Made by a program: the position numbers and the translations under genes. 64,000 bases of DNA from Amycolatopsis sp. A133 (GTDB taxonomy: Bacteria > Actinomycetota > Actinomycetes > Mycobacteriales > Pseudonocardiaceae): NCBI RefSeq assembly GCF_031082405.1, contig NZ_JAVHJU010000017.1, positions 1 to 64,000 of the forward strand, given 5' to 3'. Shown piece after piece: positions 24,315 to 32,820 of the stretch. The number at the start of each line of letters is the position of its first letter. Position 1 is the first letter of the stretch. Under the pieces are notes generated by a model. It was not told where the DNA came from, ran no database searches, and saw nothing but the letters and a program-made list of their open reading frames with translations.

Positions 24315-25310
24315 ATGAAAAAGGTGGAACTGGGCCGGACCGGCCAGTACGTGAGCCAGGTGTCGCTGGGCTGCATGCTGATGGGCACGTCGACGGACGA
24401 GCCGACGTCCGCCCGCATCCTGGACGCCTACCTCGACGCCGGCGGCGACTTCCTGGACACGGCGAACTGCTACGCCTGGTGGGTGGACGAGCAGTTCTCG
24501 GGCGGGGAGAGCGAAACCCAGCTCGGCAAGCTGTTGCGGGGCCGGCGCGACCGCATCTTTCTGGCGACGAAGGTGTCGGCGGGCATCACGGATCTCCCGG
24601 CGGCCCGCGCCGCCCGGCAGCCGGACGGCACGACGGACTGGGACGCGGTGGGGCGCGCGTTCGAGGGTGCCGGCGCGGCGGTGATCGAGCGCGAGGCCGA
24701 GGCGAGCCTGCGCCGCCTGGGCACCGACCACATCGATCTCTACTACGTCCACGTCGACGACCGGCGCACCCCGCTCGAGGAGACACTGTCCGCTTTGGAC
24801 AATTTGGTCCGTTCGGGCAAGGTGCGGTACATCGGCTGGAGCAACGTCCGGACGTGGCGCCTGGAGCGCATCCGGTCGCTGGCGGCGGCCAACGGCTGGG
24901 CTTCCCCGGTGGCGGTCCAGGTCCAGCACTCGTACCTGCGCCCCACTGGCGCCGACGTTTCCTCGATCGCGGGCGCCGAGCTGCTGGACTGGCTCGACGA
25001 GCACCCGGATGTCTCCCTGGCGGCGTATTCCTCGCTGCTGCGCGGAATCTACGACGACGCCGCCTACCGGGAGTCGACCCCCATCTGGCGGTCGTACGCG
25101 GGCCCGGACAGTGAGGCGCGCTTGGCCGCGGTGTCCAAAGTGGCCTCCTCGCTGGGAGCCACCGGCAACCAGGTGGCGCTGGCGTGGCTGCTGCGCAAGG
25201 GAGCCCTCCCGCTGATCGGGCCGCGCACGTGGGAGCACTACGAGTCGATCGCCCCGGCCTTCACCTTGGAGCTGCCGGACGAGCTGCTGTCGGTGCTGGA
25301 CAACGCGTAG
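24315..25310 (+). CDS. Aldo-keto reductase
   Basis: 331 aa NADP(H)-dependent TIM-barrel reductase. Catalytic residues are visible as Asp and Tyr in FLDTANCYAWW (about residues 45-55), Lys in FLATKVSAG, and His in LYYVHVDD. C-terminal cofactor-binding segment KGALPLIGPRTWEHYES. Divergent MocR suggests a possible pyridoxal reductase-like role, which is inference only. It overlaps the convergent LysR gene by 73 nt. Confidence 0.88.
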   Translation: MKKVELGRTGQYVSQVSLGCMLMGTSTDEPTSARILDAYLDAGGDFLDTANCYAWWVDEQFSGGESETQLGKLLRGRRDRIFLATKVSAGITDLPAARAARQPDGTTDWDAVGRAFEGAGAAVIEREAEASLRRLGTDHIDLYYVHVDDRRTPLEETLSALDNLVRSGKVRYIGWSNVRTWRLERIRSLAAANGWASPVAVQVQHSYLRPTGADVSSIAGAELLDWLDEHPDVSLAAYSSLLRGIYDDAAYRESTPIWRSYAGPDSEARLAAVSKVASSLGATGNQVALAWLLRKGALPLIGPRTWEHYESIAPAFTLELPDELLSVLDNA

Positions 25311-26140
25311 GCGGTGGCGAGCAGCGCGGCGACGCTCGGCTTGTGCTCGTCGCGCCGCCGCCACGTCATGGTGACGTCGGTGGTCTCCCCGGCCAGCGGG
25401 ACGGCGACCGCGCCATCGTGGTCGACGAGGGCGGGCACGAGCCCGCACCCCAGGCCGGCGGCCACGCACCGCGCGAGGGCGGCGAGGCTGCCGACCTCGG
25501 CTTCGACGACGGGTCCGTCGATCCGGTCCAGCATCTCCCGGAAGCCGCAGCCTTTCGGCGTCGCCAGGAAGCCCACGCCGTCGAGGTCGCCGGGCCGCAC
25601 TTCTTCCTTGTCCGCCAGCGGATGTCCCGGCGGGACGAGGACGACGAGCGGTTCGGTGCCCAGGGACGCACTGGCGAGCGCCGGATCGGCGGGTGCGTCG
25701 CCGAAGGTGAAGCAAACGTCCATTTCGGACCGTTGGACGGCTTGGTACAGCTCGCCGCGGCCGCCTTCTTCGAGCCTGACCCGCACGCGCGGCCAGCGCG
25801 TCCGGTAGGCGCCGAAGAGGGCCGGGATCCGTTGCGCGCACAGCGTTTCGAGGGCACCGATGGTCAGCTCGCCTTCGGGTTCGCCGCGCTCGTCGTCGAC
25901 CGCGGCCTTGGCTTCCTCGACGAGCTCGAGCACCTGGTCCGCGTACCCGATGAGCCGTTCCCCGGCGCCGGTGAGGCGCAGCCGCCGCCCGCGTTCGAAC
26001 AGCTTCGAGCCGAGTTCGGCCTCCAGGGCCTGGATCTGCTCGGTGACGCTGGATTGCGCGTAGTGCAGCTCGGCGGCGGCGCGGGTGAAGTTGAGCGTCC
26101 GCGCGACGACGCGGAAGGTGCGCAGGTGGCGCAGTTCCAT
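25238..26140 (-). CDS. LysR-family transcriptional regulator
   Basis: 300 aa. N-terminal MELRHLRTFRVVARTLNFTRAAAELHYAQSSVTEQIQALE is a standard LysR winged helix; an effector-binding domain follows (GELTIGALETLCAQRIPALF, then the GCGLVPALVDHDG region). ATG 26140 has a GGGGG stretch at suitable distance. It is divergent from the MFS transporter gene and likely controls it. The last 20 residues (SSTDSSSSGSSKVKAG) are read from the 3' end of the aldo-keto reductase gene on the other strand. Confidence 0.9.
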   Translation of the reverse strand: MELRHLRTFRVVARTLNFTRAAAELHYAQSSVTEQIQALEAELGSKLFERGRRLRLTGAGERLIGYADQVLELVEEAKAAVDDERGEPEGELTIGALETLCAQRIPALFGAYRTRWPRVRVRLEEGGRGELYQAVQRSEMDVCFTFGDAPADPALASASLGTEPLVVLVPPGHPLADKEEVRPGDLDGVGFLATPKGCGFREMLDRIDGPVVEAEVGSLAALARCVAAGLGCGLVPALVDHDGAVAVPLAGETTDVTMTWRRRDEHKPSVAALLATAYALSSTDSSSSGSSKVKAGAIDS

Positions 26141-26222
26141 GGCAGCCCCCATCGGCGTTCCCGATACCCGCCATCGTAACTGCCTGCTTCCACCGGCGTC
26201 ACCGAGCGTCCAGGCTGCTCTG

Positions 26223-27476
26223 GTGGCAAGACTCCTCACCGGCCTTTCGCTGGGTTACTTCCTGGTCATGCTGGACACGACGATCGTGACGGTCGCGCTC
26301 CCGGCCCTGTCGCCGTCTTTGCCGGCGCAGCAATGGATTTCGAACGGCTACACGCTGACGTTCGCGGCGTTCCTCCTGACGGCGGGAGCGTGGTCCGACC
26401 GCTTCGGCGCCCGCCGGGTGTTCTCGCTCGGCCTGATCGCGTTCGCGGCGCTGTCCGGTTTGTCGGCGCTGTCGTTCTCGACGCCGATGCTGATCACCCT
26501 CCGGGCCCTCCTCGGCATCGCAGGCGCGCTCCTGGTGCCTTCGTCGCTGTCGCTGATCGCGGCGGCCTACCCGGCGTCTGCCGCGCGGGCGAAGGCGATG
26601 GGGGTGTGGGCCGCGGTCAGCGGAACCGGCTTGGTGGCCGGCCCGCTCCTGGGCGGTGTCCTGACGGAGGTGTTCGGCTGGCGGGCGATCTTCGTGGTCA
26701 ACGTCCCGGTGGCCGCGGTGGCCTGGGCGCTGTCCCGATCGGCTCCGGCGAGTCCGGCGCGGCCCGGCCGCATCGACGTCACGGGCCAGCTTTCGGCCGT
26801 CGTCGCTTTGTCGACATTGTCCTACGCGCTGATCGAGCGGTCGTGGGTTGCCTTGCTGCTCGCCGTCACCGCGGCCGCGGTGTTCGTGCGGTTCCAGCGG
26901 GTGCTCCCGGCGCGCCTGTTCCGCGCCCGCGCGTTCCCGCTCGGGCTGGCGGCCGGCGCGATCGTGAACTTCGGGTTGTCCGGGGTGCTGTTCGTGCTGT
27001 CGCTGTATTTCCAGGAAACCCGCGGTTATCCGCCGTCGACGACCGGCCTGGCCTTCCTGCCGCTGACGATCCCGACGGCGGTCAACCCGATTTTCACCGG
27101 CCGATTGGTGGCTCGTTTCGGCCCGCGAATTCCGGCGGTTTCGGGCTTCGTGCTGATGTCGGGAGGAACGCTGCTCCAGGCGTGCACGACGGCGGCCACC
27201 CTGTCGGTGGTCGCGCTGGCCCTGCTGGGCTTCGGGGTCTCGTTGGCGATCCCGTCGCTGCTCGCGATGGTGGTGGCCGCGGCCCCGCTCGAGCTGACCG
27301 GCGTCGCCGGGGGCGCGTTGAACGCCTCCCGCCAGGCGGGTGCGGCCCTCGGAGTGGCCATTCTGGGCGCCCTGCTGACCGCGACGACGACGTCGATTGC
27401 GCTGTTCACGGCCGCGGGCGTGCTCCTGGCCGGGGCGGCGGCGCTGAGCCGGGAACTGTTTCCTGTTCGTTTATGA
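26223..27476 (+). CDS. MFS drug exporter (DHA2/EmrB-QacA type)
   Basis: 417 aa polytopic protein starting with the DHA2 hallmark VMLDTTIVTVALPAL in TM1. Motif A is seen as GAWSDRFGARRVFSLGL and motif C-like WAAVSGTGLVAGPLLGGVLT. It is shorter than the usual 14-TM members (about 470 aa). It exports a hydrophobic compound with proton antiport. The GTG start at 26223 gives the usual N-terminus; longer frames would run through the divergent LysR start. Confidence 0.87.
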   Translation: MARLLTGLSLGYFLVMLDTTIVTVALPALSPSLPAQQWISNGYTLTFAAFLLTAGAWSDRFGARRVFSLGLIAFAALSGLSALSFSTPMLITLRALLGIAGALLVPSSLSLIAAAYPASAARAKAMGVWAAVSGTGLVAGPLLGGVLTEVFGWRAIFVVNVPVAAVAWALSRSAPASPARPGRIDVTGQLSAVVALSTLSYALIERSWVALLLAVTAAAVFVRFQRVLPARLFRARAFPLGLAAGAIVNFGLSGVLFVLSLYFQETRGYPPSTTGLAFLPLTIPTAVNPIFTGRLVARFGPRIPAVSGFVLMSGGTLLQACTTAATLSVVALALLGFGVSLAIPSLLAMVVAAAPLELTGVAGGALNASRQAGAALGVAILGALLTATTTSIALFTAAGVLLAGAAALSRELFPVRL

Positions 27477-27486
27477 AACAGGAAAC
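27458..27486 (+). terminator. Terminator hairpin of the MFS gene
   Basis: GTTTCCTGTT / AACAGGAAAC, perfect 10-bp stem with a 9-nt loop that contains the TGA stop codon of the transporter. AT-rich for this genome. Confidence 0.65.
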
Positions 27487-27581
27487 CCCTTGTCGGTCAA
27501 TGCGGTGACGCGAATCCTCGGTGGTGGGCACGGAATTCTCCGAAGCCCGGATCGATCACCCATTCCCGAGGAGGATTCGTC

Positions 27582-27758
27582 ATGTTCAAAAAGCTGGCCA
27601 AAATCGGTGGCTCGGTGTTCGCGATCGGCGCCCTCGCGGCGCTGCCGCTGATCGGCTCCACCACGGCGTCCGCGGACGACAACGGCGGCGCGCCGGCCGC
27701 CCCCGTCGTCACCCCGACGCCGACGCCCACCACCGACGGCAACCCCTGGCACGGTTGA
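27582..27758 (+). CDS. Small secreted Pro/Thr-rich peptide
   Basis: 58 aa. Very good SD (GAGGAG 7-8 nt upstream). N-terminal MFKKLAKIGGSVFAIGALA is a basic n-region plus hydrophobic core, and a likely signal peptidase site follows STTASA. The mature part is only about 27 residues (starts DDNGGAP, has TPTPTPT, ends NPWHG). It is too short for domain calls. It lies convergent with the SARP-type regulator and between two hairpins, so it is its own transcription unit. Function unknown: an extracellular signal or wall peptide are possibilities. Confidence 0.6.
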   Translation: MFKKLAKIGGSVFAIGALAALPLIGSTTASADDNGGAPAAPVVTPTPTPTTDGNPWHG

Positions 27759-27764
27759 CGGTTC

Positions 27765-27798
27765 GCCGTGAGTGGCAGCCGGGGCGGCCGCTCACGGC
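27765..27798. terminator. Bidirectional hairpin between the peptide and SARP genes
   Basis: GCCGTGAG / CTCACGGC (27765-27772 / 27791-27798) with a GC-rich, partly self-pairing loop between the two convergent stop codons. Confidence 0.5.
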
Positions 27799-30711
27799 TC
27801 ACCGCGGGCCGCAGGCGCAGCTCAGCGCCGAACGTTCCTCGCGGACCTCGCCGGCCTCCGGCAGGTCGAGGGCGGCGAACTCGGCTTCGGCCGCGGCCCA
27901 GTGGGCCACCGCGCCTTCGTGGTCGCCCATCGTGTGCAGCGTCTCCGCGACACCGCGGTGCGCCCGGGCCCGGTAGGCGCGGTTCCCGTTGCCGTCGGCC
28001 AGGTCCAGGGCCGATTTGCCGGCGGTGAGCGCCTCCTGCCGGGCCCCACGGGCCAGCGCCGTCGCGGCGCGGTCCAGGTACAGCTGCGTGCGCAGGTCCG
28101 CGTCCGGCACGTTCGCCGCCACTTCCCGGGCCTTGTCGTGGTAGCGCACGGCTTCGGCGTACCGGCCGCGCTGCCGGTGCACGTTCCCGATGTTGTTCAG
28201 CGCGTAGGCCTCGACGCAGTGGTCGCCGACTTCGGCGGCGTGCGCGTGCGCGTCGGTGTAGCTGGCCAGCGCTTCGGCGAGCAGGCCGAGCCGTTCCTGC
28301 ACGGAGCCGAGGTTGTTGAGCGCGTGGGCCACGCCCTGGACGTGGCCGATCTCCCGCAGCATCCGCGCGGCGGATTTGTGCTGGTGCAGCGCGACCTGGA
28401 GGTTCCCGTGCAGCTCGTTGAGGTAGCCCAGCATGCTCAGCGCGTGGGCCTCGCCCCGCCGGTCTTCGGTCTCCTCGTACTTGGCCAGCGCGGCCTCGAG
28501 GTGCGCGATCGCCTGCTCGTGCTTGCCCAGTTCCATCGTGGGGATCGCGAGCGCGCACAGCGTTGCCGCTTCGCCGCGCGGGTCACCGAGGCGGCGCCAC
28601 TTGGGCAGGGCCTTGGCGGCGCGTTCCAGTGCCTCGGCGAGCTCCCCGCGCCGGTCGTGCGCGGTGGCCAGGCGCAGCAGGACGTGCGCCTGGCCGTAGT
28701 CGTTGCCGGGGTCGGCGGAGACGATCCGCCAGGCGAGCTCGAGGGTGCCGACCCAGTCCTCGAACTGGTTGGTCGTGTTGAAGTAGCGCCACAGCAGCAC
28801 GGCCAGCCGCCACGTGTGCTCGGGCAGCGCGTGACCGGCGGCGTAGCGGATGGCGGCGACGAGGTTGTCGCGTTCGGCGACGATCCAGCGCAGCCCGGCG
28901 TCGGCGTCGGCGAAGACCGGCGTCACCGGGCAGGACCGGTCCGACGTCGAAGGCAGCTGAGCCCGGTCGAAGGGGTACGCGGCGTGGACCGCGGCCGCCA
29001 GCGTGACCAGGTAGTAGTCGAGCAGCCGCACCAGCGCGTGCCCGGGCGACGGCTCGTCGGCGGCGAACTCCTTCAGCGGATCGAGCATCTGGTACCGCTC
29101 GGGCGCGGCCTCCTCCAGCAGGCTGACCTCGTGGAGGTCGTCGAGCAGCGACCGCGCTTCGGTGACGTCGCAGCCGGCGAGGGCGGCCCCGCCGGTGATG
29201 CCGACGTCCGGCCCGGGCAAGCTGCCGAGCAGCCGGAACATGGCGCGCTGCGGCTCCCCGAGCTGCTGGTAGGACACCCGGACGGCGGCGATGCCGTCCG
29301 CCTCGCCCCACGGCCCGTTCTCTTCGAGCAGGCGGAGCAGGTGCTCCAGCGGCCACCGGTCGTGCCGCCGGAACAGCGCGGCCGCGACGCGGATGGGCAT
29401 CGGCAGGAAACCGCACCGCGTGACCACCGCGGCGACCTCGGCCGTGCGGCCGCGCAGCCGCGCCGGACCGGCCAGAGCGTGGAACAGCTCGGCCGCTTCC
29501 CCGGGCGGCAACGGCGAGAGCCGGATGTTTTCGCCGGTGTCGGCGTCGCCCATCCGCCGGCTGGTGACGACGGCCAGGCAGCCGTCTGCATCGGGCAGCA
29601 GCGGCCGGATCTGCTCCGGCGACGCGGCGTTGTCCAGCACGACGAGCGTCCGGGTGCCCCACAGCGTCGTCTGGTAGAGCGTGACCTTGCGGCCCACGGT
29701 GGCCGGGATCTGTTCGGCGGGCACGCCGAGTTCGACGAGCAGCTCGCTGAGGGCGTCGCCGACGTCGACCGCGTCGACGCCCGGGGTGAACCCGTTCAGG
29801 CGAACCAGGAGCTGGCCGTCGGGGAAGCGGTCGCGCAGGCGGTGGGCGGCCTCGACGGCCAGGCCGGTCTTGCCGACACCGGGCGCGCCGCTGACCCAGA
29901 CCGCGCGCCGCCCGGCCGCGGCGGCCGTCTCGATGGCGGCGATCTCCGCGGCCCGGCCGGTGAACCCGCCGGGCCGGGACGGCAGCGAGCTGGGCGGATC
30001 GCCCTGTTCGGCCCGCGCGGCGAGCTTGCGCAGCACCGGCCCGGGCGCCATCCGCAGCCGGGCGAGGGCATCGCGAGTCGTGTTGAAGACGCGGAGTGCG
30101 CCGACCTGGTCGCCGCCGGCGAGCAGGGCGCGCATCAGGAGCGCGGCGTGCTTCTGGCTGGCCGGATCGGCCTGCACGAGCGGCCGCAGCCGGTCGCGCG
30201 CCGAGCGGTGATCGCCGGACTCGAGCTCGAGTTCGGCCAGGTCACCGACGACGTCGGGGTAGCTGTCGTCCGGCGAAATCACCTCGGGCCCGCCGACGCG
30301 GTCGATGTCGATGTCCTCGAGGAACTTCCCCCGCCACAGCCCGACGGCGGCGCGCAGCAGCGTGATCGCCCGGCGCGGGTCGTCGACGCGGACGTCCGCG
30401 GCTTCGGCGCGGAGCCGGGCGAACCGCGCGGTGTCCAGCTGGTCCTCGCCGACCCGCAGCAGGTAGCCGGTCGGGGTGGTTTCGATGGTCGCGTCCCCGA
30501 CGACGTCACGCAGCCGCTTGATGTAGCTGCGCACGAGGGTGGGGCGGGTTTCCCGGCCGGCCCAGACGATCTCGGTGAGCCGAGCGGGCGGCACCGGCTT
30601 GTTCGCGTTCAGGAGCAGCACGACGAGGACGAACCGCTGCTGCTGGTCGCCCAGCTGCACCGGCACGCCGTCGTGCCACGCCTCCAGCGGGCCGAGCATC
30701 CGAAACTCCAC
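27799..30711 (-). CDS. AfsR/SARP-type regulator with NB-ARC ATPase and TPR repeats
   Basis: 970 aa. Order: OmpR-type winged helix (MEFRMLGPLEAWHDGVPVQL to about residue 90), bacterial transcriptional activation domain (about 95-245), NB-ARC/STAND ATPase (Walker A VSGAPGVGKTGLA near 270, Walker B-like TLVVLDNAAS near 355), then TPR repeats (about 640-930; for example AHALNNLGSVQERLGLLAEALASY). Large SARPs of this type switch on secondary metabolism or differentiation. GTG start with GGGGAGG. No biosynthetic gene cluster adjoins it; the only direct neighbours are a secreted peptide and a vWA operon. Confidence 0.92.
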   Translation of the reverse strand: MEFRMLGPLEAWHDGVPVQLGDQQQRFVLVVLLLNANKPVPPARLTEIVWAGRETRPTLVRSYIKRLRDVVGDATIETTPTGYLLRVGEDQLDTARFARLRAEAADVRVDDPRRAITLLRAAVGLWRGKFLEDIDIDRVGGPEVISPDDSYPDVVGDLAELELESGDHRSARDRLRPLVQADPASQKHAALLMRALLAGGDQVGALRVFNTTRDALARLRMAPGPVLRKLAARAEQGDPPSSLPSRPGGFTGRAAEIAAIETAAAAGRRAVWVSGAPGVGKTGLAVEAAHRLRDRFPDGQLLVRLNGFTPGVDAVDVGDALSELLVELGVPAEQIPATVGRKVTLYQTTLWGTRTLVVLDNAASPEQIRPLLPDADGCLAVVTSRRMGDADTGENIRLSPLPPGEAAELFHALAGPARLRGRTAEVAAVVTRCGFLPMPIRVAAALFRRHDRWPLEHLLRLLEENGPWGEADGIAAVRVSYQQLGEPQRAMFRLLGSLPGPDVGITGGAALAGCDVTEARSLLDDLHEVSLLEEAAPERYQMLDPLKEFAADEPSPGHALVRLLDYYLVTLAAAVHAAYPFDRAQLPSTSDRSCPVTPVFADADAGLRWIVAERDNLVAAIRYAAGHALPEHTWRLAVLLWRYFNTTNQFEDWVGTLELAWRIVSADPGNDYGQAHVLLRLATAHDRRGELAEALERAAKALPKWRRLGDPRGEAATLCALAIPTMELGKHEQAIAHLEAALAKYEETEDRRGEAHALSMLGYLNELHGNLQVALHQHKSAARMLREIGHVQGVAHALNNLGSVQERLGLLAEALASYTDAHAHAAEVGDHCVEAYALNNIGNVHRQRGRYAEAVRYHDKAREVAANVPDADLRTQLYLDRAATALARGARQEALTAGKSALDLADGNGNRAYRARAHRGVAETLHTMGDHEGAVAHWAAAEAEFAALDLPEAGEVREERSALSCACGPR

Positions 30712-30859
30712 GCGGCCTCCCCGGCGTCAGCTTGCTGTCCTCTTTTGATGTCGCGCAATCGGCCGTCCGGGTTTCGGAAATCCGCATTTCTTCCACGTTC
30801 GGTGCACGCGGGCTTGGCACACTCCGCCGGTCCACCCGGGGTGTGAAGGAGAAACCAAT

Positions 30860-31510
30860 ATGGGGTCCGACGTGTTGCCGTGTTACGTGGCCTGCGATGT
30901 CTCGCTTTCGATGACCGACCACATCGACGAGCTGAACACCGGGCTGCGCGAGTTCCGCGGCGCCGTCCACGCGGACGCGTCGGTCGCTGGCCGCGTGTTC
31001 TGCAGCGTGGTCGGATTCGGGGAGAAACCGCAGGTGGTCCAGTCGCTGCTGCCGATGGACGACCTCGCCGAGCTCCCCGAACCGGGGCCGTGCGCGGGAA
31101 CGAACTTCGGCCCGCTGTTCACGTTCCTCAGGTCCTCGATCGACCGCGATGTCCGGGCTCTGGAGCGCCACCGGGTGCGCGTCCACCGCCCGCTGGTGTT
31201 CTTCCTGTCCGACGGCCAGCCGACGGACCCGGTGACCTGGCCTTCCGCGTTCGCGTCACTGACGGACCCGTTGTGGCCCCGCTGTCCCCGGGTGGTGGCG
31301 TTCGGCCTGGGCGACGCGGACCAGGACGCGCTCGACCGCATCGGAACGTTCCGCACGTACCTGGGCCGCGACGGCATCCGCATGGGCACGGCGCTGATCG
31401 CCTCGGTGATGCACGTTCTGTCCACTTCCCGTCCACCGGCCGACCGCACCCTGTCCGGGAAGGAGGCGTCATGGAAACGCACTGAAGGAGACAACGGTGG
31501 AGCGCGCTGA
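30860..31510 (+). CDS. von Willebrand factor A domain protein (TerY-like)
   Basis: 216 aa, almost entirely one vWA domain. MIDAS residues are present: DxSxS in YVACDVSLSMTDHI, Thr in PCAGTNFGPLF and Asp in FFLSDGQPTDPVTW. It resembles TerY-type proteins of tellurite-resistance and conflict-type clusters. SD GAAGGAG before ATG 30860. The next gene starts within its 3' end (14-nt overlap), so the two are co-translated and probably form a functional pair. Confidence 0.85.
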   Translation: MGSDVLPCYVACDVSLSMTDHIDELNTGLREFRGAVHADASVAGRVFCSVVGFGEKPQVVQSLLPMDDLAELPEPGPCAGTNFGPLFTFLRSSIDRDVRALERHRVRVHRPLVFFLSDGQPTDPVTWPSAFASLTDPLWPRCPRVVAFGLGDADQDALDRIGTFRTYLGRDGIRMGTALIASVMHVLSTSRPPADRTLSGKEASWKRTEGDNGGAR

Positions 31511-32357
31511 GCTGGTATCGGAGCTGAAGACGTTGCGGAAGGGCCGCGGCCTGCAGGCGAGCAGGCTCCCGGACCGGGTAGGTCCTTCGCTTCGCGCGGC
31601 GTGCGGGATTGCGGAGCCGGACGGAATGGTGGCGATCCGGGAAAAGGTGTCCGGCCGGCTGTCCGAGCTGGTGGCGCATTTACCGCAGGATTTGCAGGTA
31701 GCGGCGTTGGCGGCCTTCGCGATTTCGCCGGAGGCCCGCCAGCCGCTGTACCAGGAGAGAGTGCGGTGGGCAGCGGATCGCTTGGACCGAGACCCGCGAA
31801 CGGTCCGGCGCCGCGTGGACGAGGCGATCGATTTGCTGGCGGAGCTGGCATCGCCGCCCCCGTCTCCGCTCGTCGAGCCGGGCCGCTGGCACACGGCGGC
31901 GTTGACGGTGGCGCTGGTGGTGGAGGAGTCGTGTGTGTTCGAGCAGCACCGGGTGGTGGCCGATCAGGACGGTCTGCGGTCGTTCGACCTGGCCTTTTCC
32001 GCCGGCGAGGGTTTCGTGCTGTACGGAGGAACGCTGCGGGAGGGGTCCGTGGAGCTGCCGGCTGCGTTGTCGCGGGGCGAGTCGTGGGAGTTCGCGGCGG
32101 TGTTCCCGGTGGAGCAGTCGTCTCGGATGGTTTACGTCCCGCGGCACCGGTGCGAGGTGTTCGACCTGAGGGTGCGGTTCGGCAAAGAGGGCCCTTTGGA
32201 GGTGGTGGCGCTGGACGGCGCGTTCGAGAGGGACATCGCAGACCCGGGCTATCGCGGGCGTGCCCTGCAACTGGACGCGGCGGGGGAGGCGCACTTGCAG
32301 TTCCGCTACCTGACGCCGGGCCTGGCGTACGGCGCCCGGTGGGCGGACCAGCTGTGA
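31497..32357 (+). CDS. Conserved unknown protein with predicted helical N-terminal DNA-binding-like region
   Basis: 286 aa, GTG start inside the vWA gene with GGAG at good spacing. The N-terminal 115 residues are helical, with LRKGRGLQASRLPDRVGPSLR and a second helical block (WAADRLDRDPRTVRRRVDEAIDLLAEL) that looks like a helix-turn-helix. The remaining 160 residues alternate beta strands (EEVVEE-like HTAALTVALVVEESC, DLRVRFGKEGPLEVVALDG). I do not recognise the beta domain. The pairing with vWA suggests a regulator or adaptor in a two-gene system. Confidence 0.6.
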   Translation: MERAELVSELKTLRKGRGLQASRLPDRVGPSLRAACGIAEPDGMVAIREKVSGRLSELVAHLPQDLQVAALAAFAISPEARQPLYQERVRWAADRLDRDPRTVRRRVDEAIDLLAELASPPPSPLVEPGRWHTAALTVALVVEESCVFEQHRVVADQDGLRSFDLAFSAGEGFVLYGGTLREGSVELPAALSRGESWEFAAVFPVEQSSRMVYVPRHRCEVFDLRVRFGKEGPLEVVALDGAFERDIADPGYRGRALQLDAAGEAHLQFRYLTPGLAYGARWADQL

Positions 32358-32445
32358 GCAGTCAGGCCCAGACGGTGTCGAAGGCCATCGGTCCCCGGAG
32401 TTCACCAGCATGCTTCGTGCGGTACGAACGATACTATTCCACCTT

Positions 32446-32820
32446 ATGGCCCGAAGTTTGCCGAAATCTGCGATGCGGTTGGCCGGCCGGTGGCGGATCA
32501 CGGAGATGAGCGCCTGGGACCGCGAAGCGATCGACCTGGACGGACCCGGCTTCATCGAGTTCGCCACCGACCAAACCGGACAGGTCAGGTTCATCGCCGT
32601 CACCGGATGGCTGGACTGCCGCGGGATCGAACGTGACGGTTCGCCCGGCGTCGAGTTCACCTGGGACGGTGTCGACGAGGGCGACCAGGTCAGCGGACGC
32701 GGCTGGGCGCTCTTGGTCGACGACAACACGTTGGAAGGACACTTGTTCTTCCACCTGGGCGACGAATCGAGTTTCCGGGCGAAGCCGTTCACCAGCGCTG
32801 ACGAACTGGACGAGCCGTGA
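32446..32820 (+). CDS. Conserved protein of unknown function
   Basis: 124 aa. It contains LAGRWRITEMSAWDREAIDLDGPGFIEF and ends with an acidic tail; similar small proteins occur in many bacteria without known function. The fold is probably an all-beta lipocalin-like barrel (alternating GQVRFIAVTGWLDCRG, GVEFTWDGVDEGDQVSGRGWA). ATG 32446 has no SD, and a TACTAT -10-like box (32432-32437) lies 8 nt upstream. Its stop overlaps the next start (GTGA), so it is coupled to the large unknown protein that follows. Confidence 0.65.
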   Translation: MARSLPKSAMRLAGRWRITEMSAWDREAIDLDGPGFIEFATDQTGQVRFIAVTGWLDCRGIERDGSPGVEFTWDGVDEGDQVSGRGWALLVDDNTLEGHLFFHLGDESSFRAKPFTSADELDEP

